The notes below the pieces were generated by a model. That model made no database searches. It was not told where the DNA came from and saw only the letters and a list, made by a program, of their open reading frames with translations. A stretch of 10,045 nt of DNA. Origin: Bacteroidaceae bacterium (GTDB lineage: Bacteria; Bacteroidota; Bacteroidia; Bacteroidales; Bacteroidaceae). The stretch spans positions 1 through 10,045 of the forward strand of contig JAQVXN010000048.1 of NCBI GenBank assembly GCA_028709135.1, read 5' to 3'. Both the position numbers and the translations under genes were made by a program. This document shows positions 1 through 5,658 of this stretch, piece after piece (within the stretch, counting starts at the first letter, position 1; each line of letters opens with the position of its first letter).

Positions 1-445
1 CAGCTGAAATGTCTATTCCCCAGACAGAGGCTTTTGGGAAAGCCAATTGAAGAGAAATGGCGATGCATCCGCTTCCGGTTCCGGCATCAACGATAGTAGG
101 TGCCGGAACAGAGGCATGGTTTTGTATAACGAGGTTGACAAGTTCTTCCGTTTCTGGTCTGGGAATTAGAACACCGGGTGCAACCTGAAATGAGCGGCCC
201 AAGAATTGGGACTGTCCTGTGACATATTGTACAGGCTCGTTATGGCGTAGACGTTGCAGTATTTGTTTAAGCAGATTTTTTTCTTTGTCATCTAGCGTGC
301 GGGCTGTTCCTGCATATGCTTGTACCATGGAAATTCCGAAGTAGTGTTGTGCTACTTCGCGAGCAATTGCCGTGGCTTCTCTGACTTCGTAGTTCGTTTT
401 GAGCTGCTCGCGTATATAAACGATGATGTTACTGAAACTTTCCAT
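1..445 (-). CDS. prmC: PrmC (HemK), peptide chain release factor N5-glutamine methyltransferase, 3' end missing
   Basis: Cytoplasmic enzyme that uses S-adenosylmethionine to methylate the glutamine of the GGQ motif in release factors RF1 and RF2. Only the first 148 codons lie in the window. Residues 1-80 form the small helical N-terminal domain typical of PrmC. PRPETEEL at 95-102 and the SAM-binding loop DAGTGSGCIAIS at 120-131 are the family signatures; the catalytic NPPY motif would lie beyond the edge, so it cannot be checked. The ATG at 443-445 is the only Met upstream of the conserved region and gives a normal N-terminus. There is no Shine-Dalgarno sequence. An 84-base gap separates it from the upstream methyltransferase gene on the same strand; I see no terminator and only a weak promoter-like string there, so it may be read as the last part of the same transcript. 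Confidence 0.93.
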   Translation of the reverse strand, partial: MESFSNIIVYIREQLKTNYEVREATAIAREVAQHYFGISMVQAYAGTARTLDDKEKNLLKQILQRLRHNEPVQYVTGQSQFLGRSFQVAPGVLIPRPETEELVNLVIQNHASVPAPTIVDAGTGSGCIAISLQLAFPKASVWGIDISA

Positions 446-529
446 ATTATATCTAAATGTGGTCTCATATTTTGAACCATACGAATATAGTAAAAAAAAT
501 ACAGAGATGCATTGATAAGATGAAAAATC

Positions 530-1273
530 CTATTTGTGAGAATTGATGGGATGGACTTCTTTATCTGGGCGATAAATAAGAAAGATAGTGGGAGTTTTAT
601 GTAGTTCCGGAAAAGAGGTTTTGCTCCACTCTTTAATTGTTTGGGTACGGATAAATTCGTTTGGGCTCGTGATGTCAGCTGCAATGCAGAGGCGGGTTTG
701 TGGATGGCAATTATTCAGAAAATCCTTGCAGATTTGAGCATTGCGATAGGGCGTTTCAATAAATATCTGTGTTTGGTTTTCCGAATAGGAACGGGCTTCA
801 AGTTTTTTTATGGTGGCGGCACGCTGATTTTCTGCAATAGGTAAATATCCGTTAAAGGCAAAACTTTGTCCGTTAAATCCTGATCCCATCAAAGCCATTA
901 GAATAGAAGAGGGACCAACAAGTGGAATAACTCGGAAGCCTTTTTGCTGAGCAATAGCGACGATGTCGGCTCCCGGATCTGCAATAGCTGGACAGCCTGC
1001 TTCTGAAATGATGCCCACTGACTGTCCTTGTTCCAATGGTTTCAGGTAATTCTGAAATAATGCCGCATCAGCATGTTTTCCCATGGGGTAGAAAGAAAGT
1101 TGATCAATATCGATAGACTGATCAATTGTTTTTAGAAAACGTCGTGTTGTTCTTTCTTCTTCTACAATGAAATGGTGAATTTGAAGAATAATATCGTGAT
1201 TAAAGGCGGGAAAAACTTGTGATGGCGTTGTTTCACCCAAAGAGGAGTGAATAAGATAAAGTGCAGTTTCCAT
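530..1273 (-). CDS. RsmI-type SAM-dependent methyltransferase (tetrapyrrole methylase fold)
   Basis: A 247-residue protein of the tetrapyrrole (corrin/porphyrin) methylase superfamily, in the branch containing RsmI, which 2'-O-methylates C1402 of 16S rRNA. Family motifs are in the expected order: SEAGCPAIADPG at 90-101, VGPSSILMALMGSG at 119-132 and the IETPYRN segment at 172-178. At 247 residues it is shorter than typical RsmI (about 280). The N-terminus (METALYLIHSSLGET) lacks the glycine-rich GTPIGN-type entry expected for RsmI, which suggests the shorter paralogue group rather than RsmI itself, so I leave the symbol empty. The substrate is therefore inferred to be rRNA but unproven. It starts 5 bases after the stop of the GldB-like gene, with no Shine-Dalgarno sequence, and is almost certainly cotranscribed with it. 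Confidence 0.85.
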   Translation of the reverse strand: METALYLIHSSLGETTPSQVFPAFNHDIILQIHHFIVEEERTTRRFLKTIDQSIDIDQLSFYPMGKHADAALFQNYLKPLEQGQSVGIISEAGCPAIADPGADIVAIAQQKGFRVIPLVGPSSILMALMGSGFNGQSFAFNGYLPIAENQRAATIKKLEARSYSENQTQIFIETPYRNAQICKDFLNNCHPQTRLCIAADITSPNEFIRTQTIKEWSKTSFPELHKTPTIFLIYRPDKEVHPINSHK

Positions 1274-1278
1274 TTGGT

Positions 1279-2289
1279 TTATTTCATCGTGTATCCGGCG
1301 CCGTTGAATATATCCATAGAATTCTCGTTGTCAAGTAAATTACTAATAGTATATTGTGGATGCAGTTTCATATATCGGGCTACAATCGTGATGCCAGCAA
1401 AGAGTTCCGCATTATGTTCACTGTGTAAGGATGCTTCTTCTTTTTCAGATTTGCCGAGCATGAAGCCACGAACGCGATCATCGTTTTTGGCGAGAAGGTT
1501 CTTCCTCGTTAGGAGGGTTCGGGATATTGTTGGCCAATTACTCTCCCATTCGGCTTTGTCGGTGTTAATATTTTTATAGAGTCCTTCTAAATATGTTTCG
1601 CCAACGATTTGAGAGGTAATCCAATTAAGTTTTCCCAGATGAATCATCATGTCGAGTGTAGAAGCATGAGGTCCATGAGGTATGGGAAATTTGCTTTCTA
1701 ACCAAAGTTGAATACAATCCGGCACAATGCGATGTTGCTCCATTTGCTGGATTTGACTTTTAAGGAATATCTTTTTGTAGGGAGCGTAATCGGCCCCCAT
1801 ATATTTATCAAGGCTAATGCCTAAAATGCTGTCTCCTACAACCAAACTCTGATTGAATCCGGAAATCTGTGTGTAGAAATGCGGTATGGAAATGGATGGC
1901 TTTTCTTGCTGCAGTTTTCCGAAAGACTCCTTTAAATCTTTAGCTAATTGGCCTAAATTATCATATTTTTTTTCAACGTCGTATACGAGTCTTTTGCGCG
2001 CAGGATTGCTCGTAAAATAGTCTTGCATTTTGTAAACGATGTTAGAATCTTTCACGGAACCAATGCGCAAAACGTCCTCAATCAATATTTTGGTTTCTTC
2101 AGGGGAGTTCATGGCCATTTCTTCCATCGTGATCGGACTGCCGTTGATAATAAAATCAGCTTGCATTTTGTCCATCCTCGTGATTGAAACTGCATCTGTT
2201 TTTGATGCATTCTCCAAACTCGCCTTCTGTATTCTAGAGCAGGAGACAAGTAAAAAAATAAAGGTCAAGATGAAAATAGGATGTTTCAA
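1279..2289 (-). CDS. GldB-like lipoprotein (start at TTG preferred)
   Basis: Predicted outer-envelope lipoprotein related to the gliding motility lipoprotein GldB. Starting at the TTG at 2287-2289 gives 336 residues with a compact signal peptide and lipobox LVSC, lipidated Cys at residue 17. The family core is at about 139-170, where HFYTQISGFNQSLVVGDS is followed by ILGISLDKYMGADY; IVPDC and the MMIHLGK segment follow. The C-terminus has the IVARYMKLHPQYT region and ends AGYTMK. An in-frame ATG at 2323-2325 would add 12 residues, but it lies just upstream of the -7 box of a good promoter, so a transcript from that promoter would not contain it. GldB relatives occur in non-gliding Bacteroidales, and nothing else here points to gliding. 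Cellular role unknown. It heads a unit with the downstream methyltransferase gene. Confidence 0.78.
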   Translation of the reverse strand: MKHPIFILTFIFLLVSCSRIQKASLENASKTDAVSITRMDKMQADFIINGSPITMEEMAMNSPEETKILIEDVLRIGSVKDSNIVYKMQDYFTSNPARKRLVYDVEKKYDNLGQLAKDLKESFGKLQQEKPSISIPHFYTQISGFNQSLVVGDSILGISLDKYMGADYAPYKKIFLKSQIQQMEQHRIVPDCIQLWLESKFPIPHGPHASTLDMMIHLGKLNWITSQIVGETYLEGLYKNINTDKAEWESNWPTISRTLLTRKNLLAKNDDRVRGFMLGKSEKEEASLHSEHNAELFAGITIVARYMKLHPQYTISNLLDNENSMDIFNGAGYTMK

Positions 2290-2314
2290 TTTACGAGCAG
2301 AGTGATAATTTGTG

Positions 2315-2345
2315 CAAATGTACATTTAATTTTTTTATACACAAA
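2315..2345 (-). promoter_or_regulatory. Bacteroidota-type promoter of the GldB-like gene
   Basis: On the minus strand TTTG (2342-2345) is followed after 19 bases by TACATTTG (2315-2322), a full match to the TTTG-N19-21-TAnnTTTG consensus of the Bacteroidota primary sigma factor. The predicted transcript starts near 2308, giving a leader of roughly 19 bases before the TTG at 2289. The -7 box sits inside a perfect 12-base palindrome (2316-2327). The promoter lies just downstream of the glycosyltransferase stop codon, so the GldB-like gene can be expressed apart from mtaB. Confidence 0.75.
2316..2327. repeat. 12-base palindrome AAATGTACATTT (copy 1)
   Basis: Perfect palindrome spanning the -7 box of the GldB-like gene promoter. 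Part of its match to copy 2 (4863-4874) is explained by the promoter consensus (TACATTTG), but the mirrored half is not. A protein bound here would block RNA polymerase. Confidence 0.4.
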
Positions 2346-2361
2346 ATGTTCCTTGCGATTT

Positions 2362-3381
2362 TTAGACCCAATCACTAAACCTATGTTTATGCCGAAAATA
2401 GAAAGCAAATAATAAACTACTGTTGCGGAGTTCGGGAATGTGTTCTGTGACAGTCTTTCTGAGGTTTTCCTCGCGGATGTTATCGTATTCATGGCGGATG
2501 TGATTGAATTCATAACGCGCACGAATAACGGCTAATGCATCATTACGTTGCCCGCTAAGTAACATTTTGCATGCCGCCAAATGATCCAGAAAATAGCGAG
2601 CCAAGAGTACAAAAGTCAATTGCCCGGTAGGCATATTCTTATGGAGCATAAGTAAATTATTGCGAAAATTAAGAAAGGTTTTCTTCGGATTACTCTTGCT
2701 GAGTGTGCCTCCTCCAACATGGTAGACCGTACTTTGTGGAATGCAATAAATTTCATGACCGCGGCTGCGCAGCCGCCAGCAAAAGTCTATTTCTTCCATG
2801 TGCGCAAAAAAGCGTCGGTCGAGTCCCCCTACCTCTTTATATATAGCGGTTCTCACCATAAGGGCAGCACCTGAACCCCAAAATATAGCGCATGGCGTGT
2901 CATATTGACCTTCATCTTTTTCTACAACTTCCATCATGCGTCCCCGACAGTAAGGATAACCTAAATAATCTAGGAAGCCTCCGCAGGCACCGGCGTACTC
3001 AAAATGATCACGTTGTTTCTCACTCAGCAGTTTCGGTTGGCAGGCTGCTACTTTGGGATGACTTTCCATAAATGTTAATAGGGGTACCAGCCAATCTCGT
3101 GTTACTTCCACGTCGTCATTGAGAAGTAAGGCGTATGGGGTTTCTATCTTTTCCAATGCTTTGTTGTAACCTTCCGCAAAACCGTAGTTCTTCTCAAACG
3201 GAATGACTCTAATCGTCGGGAATTCTTCTTTGAGCATTTCCAAAGAATCGTCTGTAGATCCATTGTCGGCTACAATGACTTCGGCTTCTGCGGAATGCTC
3301 CACAACCGAAGGGAGAAAACGCCGCATCATGGCTGCGCCGTTCCAATTTAGGATGATAACTGATATTTTTTTTTCTGTCAT
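2362..3381 (-). CDS. Family 2 glycosyltransferase (WbbL/rhamnosyltransferase-like)
   Basis: A 339-residue inverting GT-A glycosyltransferase of family GT2, expected to transfer a sugar from a nucleotide donor onto a growing surface glycan at the cytoplasmic face of the membrane. The N-terminal nucleotide-binding core shows ISVIILNWNG at 6-15, ADNGSTDDS at 38-46 and the metal-binding acidic cluster NDDVEV at 88-93. The acceptor-side motif EEIDFCWR is at 196-203 and HVGGGT at 221-226. No membrane segment is obvious; the C-terminal 100 residues are helical and basic. The start ATG overlaps the mtaB stop by four bases (ATGA), implying translational coupling. There is no other glycan gene alongside, so donor and acceptor cannot be assigned; the WbbL-like label rests on overall motif pattern only. 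Confidence 0.9.
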   Translation of the reverse strand: MTEKKISVIILNWNGAAMMRRFLPSVVEHSAEAEVIVADNGSTDDSLEMLKEEFPTIRVIPFEKNYGFAEGYNKALEKIETPYALLLNDDVEVTRDWLVPLLTFMESHPKVAACQPKLLSEKQRDHFEYAGACGGFLDYLGYPYCRGRMMEVVEKDEGQYDTPCAIFWGSGAALMVRTAIYKEVGGLDRRFFAHMEEIDFCWRLRSRGHEIYCIPQSTVYHVGGGTLSKSNPKKTFLNFRNNLLMLHKNMPTGQLTFVLLARYFLDHLAACKMLLSGQRNDALAVIRARYEFNHIRHEYDNIREENLRKTVTEHIPELRNSSLLFAFYFRHKHRFSDWV

Positions 3382-4802
3382 GATTCTATGATTTTTCCAA
3401 TCAAAGCAGAATAGTCTTGATTGAAATCTTCCAAAAGTACGTTAACCAATTGGTTATCGTGGTCGTCGTTGTGAAGTTGCGGTAGTTCCACCCGGATATA
3501 ATTGTCTGTAAATCCTTTCACGTGAAGGCCATTGTGTGCATGTTCCAGCAGAACGGGGCGAACCGTTTGGCGATATCGCGAATAAAAAGCCATTCGCTTT
3601 TCTTCGGACAACTCAAGAAGACGGTGACTGCGCTCATGTTTTGTTTCTTCCGACACGACGTAGGGTATTTTGAGGGCCAAAGTGCCGGGGCGCTCAGAAT
3701 AGCTGAACACATGATATTGTGAAACGTCAATACTTTTTGCAAAATGGAAAGCTTGTTCAAAAAGCTCGTCTGTTTCCCCCCTTGTTCCAACAATGACATC
3801 AACACCAATAAAAGCATCCGGCATTTTTTCTTTAATGTAAAGAATTTTTTCGGCAAAAAAGGCCGTGTCATAACGACGGTGCATGAAGCGCAGAACTTCG
3901 TCGCTCCCGCTTTGCAGGGGAATGTGAAAGTGCGGCATGAATGCTCTCGAAGAAGCACAGTAATCGATAATCTCTTTTGTAAGCAGGTTGGGCTCTATAG
4001 ACGAAATGCGGTAACGTATGATGCCTTTCACCTTGTCCAGTTCGCGAATGAGACTAAAAAAATCTTCTCCGGTGGAACGTCCGAAGTCTCCGATGTTGAC
4101 CCCGGTAATAACAATTTCCTGACCGCCCTGTGCTGCTGCAAGTTCGGCCTGCTTTACAATGTTTGCAATAGAGTCATTGCGACTATTCCCTCTTGCAAAG
4201 GGGATCGTACAGTAGGTGCAATAATAATTGCATCCATCCTGCACTTTGAGAAAGAAACGAGTGCGCTCACCATGGGAACAGGACGGTACAAATGTGTGAA
4301 TATCTTTGAGAGGTACCGTAATTGCTTCGTGCAGACTTTTGGATACCTGTAGCTTTTTCTGTTGTTCATGAAGTGGGAGACGTTCTTTGAGAAACTCAAT
4401 GATCTGACCTTTTTGCTCCATACCTACAACTAAATCGACTCCCTGTATGGCTGCAATTTCTTTGGAAGATAACTGGGCATAACATCCCGTAACAACAATA
4501 AATGCTCCGGGATTTTCACGAATCGCTTTGTGGATGGCTTGGCGGCATTTATGATCGGATGTTTCCGTTACCGAACACGTATTAATAAAACAGATGTCGG
4601 CAATTTCATCCCCTTTCGTTCTCGAAACGCCTTGCTCGGCCAGTAAATCACTTAAAGCGGACGTTTCTGCAAAGTTTAACTTGCAACCCAGGGTTTGGAA
4701 AGAGGCTTTCTTGTTCTGAAAAATACTAGATTCTTTTTCAGTACTGTAACTGTTTTTTTCTGATAATTTTGTCTCGTTTTGACGTGATTTTTGCACCTCC
4801 AT
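3378..4802 (-). CDS. mtaB: MtaB, tRNA (t6A37-C2) methylthiotransferase
   Basis: Radical-SAM enzyme that converts t6A37 to ms2t6A37 in tRNAs reading ANN codons. From the ATG at 4800-4802 it has 474 residues. The N-terminal methylthiotransferase domain begins FQTLGCKLNFAETS, with cluster cysteines C40, C76 and C107. The radical-SAM motif CNYYCTYC gives C191, C195 and C198. PLQSGSDEVL is near 295-304, and the last 60 residues correspond to the TRAM tRNA-binding domain. GCKLNFAE and NTCSVTE separate it from MiaB and RimO. The open frame continues upstream only through a TTG at 4832 that lies beside the promoter's -7 box, so ATG 4802 is preferred. About 32 Lys/Ser/Glu-rich residues precede the conserved domain, a longer lead than usual. 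It is the first gene of the minus-strand run. Confidence 0.95.
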   Translation of the reverse strand: MEVQKSRQNETKLSEKNSYSTEKESSIFQNKKASFQTLGCKLNFAETSALSDLLAEQGVSRTKGDEIADICFINTCSVTETSDHKCRQAIHKAIRENPGAFIVVTGCYAQLSSKEIAAIQGVDLVVGMEQKGQIIEFLKERLPLHEQQKKLQVSKSLHEAITVPLKDIHTFVPSCSHGERTRFFLKVQDGCNYYCTYCTIPFARGNSRNDSIANIVKQAELAAAQGGQEIVITGVNIGDFGRSTGEDFFSLIRELDKVKGIIRYRISSIEPNLLTKEIIDYCASSRAFMPHFHIPLQSGSDEVLRFMHRRYDTAFFAEKILYIKEKMPDAFIGVDVIVGTRGETDELFEQAFHFAKSIDVSQYHVFSYSERPGTLALKIPYVVSEETKHERSHRLLELSEEKRMAFYSRYRQTVRPVLLEHAHNGLHVKGFTDNYIRVELPQLHNDDHDNQLVNVLLEDFNQDYSALIGKIIES

Positions 4803-4820
4803 GATGGTCTTTTTGAGATA

Positions 4821-4852
4821 CAAAGTTAGCAAATAAGCATGAGGTACACAAA
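4821..4852 (-). promoter_or_regulatory. mtaB promoter
   Basis: On the minus strand TTTG (4849-4852), a 20-base spacer, then TAACTTTG (4821-4828): a full match to the Bacteroidota consensus. The transcript should begin near 4814, leaving only about 12 bases before the mtaB ATG at 4802. It is divergent from the lipoprotein promoter at 4945-4973, about 90 bases away. Confidence 0.75.
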
Positions 4853-4862
4853 TTTATGAGGA

Positions 4863-4874
4863 AAATGTACATTT
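4863..4874. repeat. 12-base palindrome AAATGTACATTT (copy 2)
   Basis: A perfect palindrome 10 bases upstream of the mtaB -33 box, identical to the one overlapping the -7 box of the GldB-like gene promoter (2316-2327). It could be a regulator site shared by the two promoters. AT-rich 12-mers do recur by chance in 10 kb, so function is only a suggestion. Confidence 0.4.
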
Positions 4875-4900
4875 AGAAATGTCTGTAAATCAGCGAGATG

Positions 4901-4932
4901 AAAAAAGTTACAGAAAAAATGCAAAAAAAAAA
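4901..4932 (+). promoter_or_regulatory. A-tract cluster upstream of the lipoprotein promoter
   Basis: Three A-tracts (4901-4906, 4914-4919, 4923-4932) have centres roughly 11-13 bases apart, close to one helical turn, and end 12 bases before the -33 box of the small lipoprotein gene. Such arrangements bend DNA and can act like UP elements that raise promoter strength. Inferred from sequence only. Confidence 0.4.
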
Positions 4933-4944
4933 GTGATTTATGTA

Positions 4945-4973
4945 TTGCACTAATGAAAAAGTGCGTAACTTTG
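4945..4973 (+). promoter_or_regulatory. Promoter of the small lipoprotein gene
   Basis: TTG (4945-4947) and TAACTTTG (4966-4973) separated by 18 bases: an exact -7 box and a slightly short-spaced -33 box. The transcript should begin near 4980, giving a leader of about 44 bases. The spacer contains the inverted repeat GCACT-N8-AGTGC (4947-4964), and TTGCACT occurs at both 4945-4951 and 4971-4977, which may mark an operator. Confidence 0.65.
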
Positions 4974-5023
4974 CACTGGTTTAATAAGCAATTAATTGTT
5001 TTACAAATTAAAAAGTAGGAAAA

Positions 5024-5230
5024 ATGAAAAAGTTAGTTTTAGTACTTGTAGCTGTTGCAGCTATGTCTTTTGCTTCTTGTGGTAACAAAGCAGCTCAGTC
5101 TGCTCCTGCAGCTGATTCTGATTCAGTAGCTGCTGTTAGCGATTCTGATTCTGTCGCTGCTGATAGCGATAGCACTGCCGCTGCTGCAACACAAGCTGCT
5201 CCCGCAACTCAAGCTCCTGCAGCTGAGTAA
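5024..5230 (+). CDS. Small Ala/Ser/Asp-rich lipoprotein of unknown function
   Basis: A 68-residue protein. MKKLVLVLVAVAAMSFASC is a classic lipoprotein signal peptide with lipobox FASC and lipidated Cys19. The mature part is about 50 residues of low complexity: only Ala, Ser, Asp, Val, Thr, Pro, Gln and a few others, acidic, with repeated DSDSVAA units and an Ala/Gln/Pro tail. It has no fold I recognise and no C-terminal Lys of the kind Lpp uses to attach to peptidoglycan. The leader contains AGTAGGAAAA just before the ATG, a partial Shine-Dalgarno at best. With a near-consensus promoter, upstream A-tracts and its own terminator, it is a monocistronic gene that looks highly expressed. Similar tiny lipoproteins are common in Bacteroidales genomes, but I know of no assigned function. 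A structural envelope or vesicle protein is a guess. Confidence 0.8.
   Translation: MKKLVLVLVAVAAMSFASCGNKAAQSAPAADSDSVAAVSDSDSVAADSDSTAAAATQAAPATQAPAAE
5114..5187 (+). repeat. 27-base imperfect tandem repeat inside the lipoprotein gene
   Basis: Two 27-base units (5114-5140 and 5141-5167) differ at four positions and encode DSDSVAAVS and DSDSVAADS. A degenerate 20-base third unit follows (5168-5187, DSTAAA). The unit is a multiple of three, so copy-number change would lengthen or shorten the mature protein without breaking the frame. Confidence 0.7.
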
Positions 5231-5253
5231 ATAGCTACAAACTAGAGAGATTG

Positions 5254-5287
5254 AAACCTGCAGACCTGGTGGCCTACAGGTTTTTTT
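5254..5287 (+). terminator. Rho-independent terminator of the lipoprotein gene
   Basis: Arms 5254-5266 and 5271-5283 form a 13-position stem with two mismatches around the loop TGGT, followed by a run of T. It starts 23 bases after the stop codon at 5230. Confidence 0.85.
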
Positions 5288-5604
5288 GTGTTTATGGGTG
5301 AATATCAGAAATACCTAAAAATAACTTCTATCTGGGTTAATAGGAAATCCTTACTTTTCCAGTTTTTCTAAAGTTCGTATTTGTAAAAACTGTGACAAAC
5401 ATATTTTGAAGAAAGTGCTATTGCTCTTTTTGACATCGTAGCAATCTCGTTGTTTGGAACATAAAGACAATAAAGCAAAACCTGTATTGCAACCGGCATT
5501 TATAATTATTTTGTCCGGTTGTTTCTGATAATTATAACAAGGTGCTTGGATCTGACAAATGTCGGAATGCAGAAAGAATGCTAAAGGGGGTAGGGTAAAA
5601 TAAA
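5288..5604. other. Gene-free interval with no supported coding region
   Basis: About 317 bases between two terminators that face each other. No start codon with a convincing reading frame or consensus promoter was found on either strand. On the minus strand one frame stays open from the tlpA terminator down to a TAA at 5351-5353, but has no ATG. Its translation is cysteine-containing and not recognised; it may be a gene relic, an interspersed repeat or chance. The only structure is the interleaved inverted repeat at 5490-5537. Confidence 0.5.
5490..5537. repeat. Interleaved inverted repeats (pseudoknot-like order)
   Basis: CAACCGG (5490-5496) pairs with CCGGTTG (5515-5521), and TTATAATTAT (5500-5509) pairs with ATAATTATAA (5528-5537). 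The arms occur in the order a-b-a'-b', which is the order of an H-type pseudoknot rather than of nested hairpins. It is not followed by a T-run and lies away from both neighbouring genes. Function unknown; the AT-rich pair alone could be chance. Confidence 0.45.
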
Positions 5605-5643
5605 AAAGTAGGAGAAAACGCTATTTGTGTTTTCTCCTACTTT
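5602..5643 (-). terminator. Rho-independent terminator of the TlpA-like gene
   Basis: A perfect 15-bp stem (5605-5619 with 5629-5643) and 9-base loop. Read on the minus strand it ends in a T-run interrupted once by A. It begins 15 bases after the stop codon at 5659. On the plus strand the following bases are only weakly T-rich, so action is mainly on the minus strand. Confidence 0.92.
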
Positions 5644-5658
5644 GCTTTATGAGGAAGG

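Noticed and set aside
482..489. TATATTCG upstream of prmC as a -7 box
   Set aside because: One base off consensus and no TTTG or TTG at the right distance (AATG instead), so a prmC promoter is not supported.
352..684. 110-codon minus-strand frame spanning the prmC start and the RsmI-type gene's 3' end
   Set aside because: It overlaps two recognisable proteins in another frame and has no family features.
1247..1579. 110-codon plus-strand frame opposite the GldB-like gene
   Set aside because: Antisense shadow of a well-supported lipoprotein gene; no signal or motif.
3744..4352. 202-codon open frame on the plus strand inside mtaB
   Set aside because: It is antisense to a full-length, unmistakable MtaB, has no promoter or domain, and its composition is that of a shadow frame.
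5554..5605. Short ATG-initiated frames in the gene-free interval
   Set aside because: Fewer than 50 codons, no ribosome-binding context, promoter or recognisable sequence.
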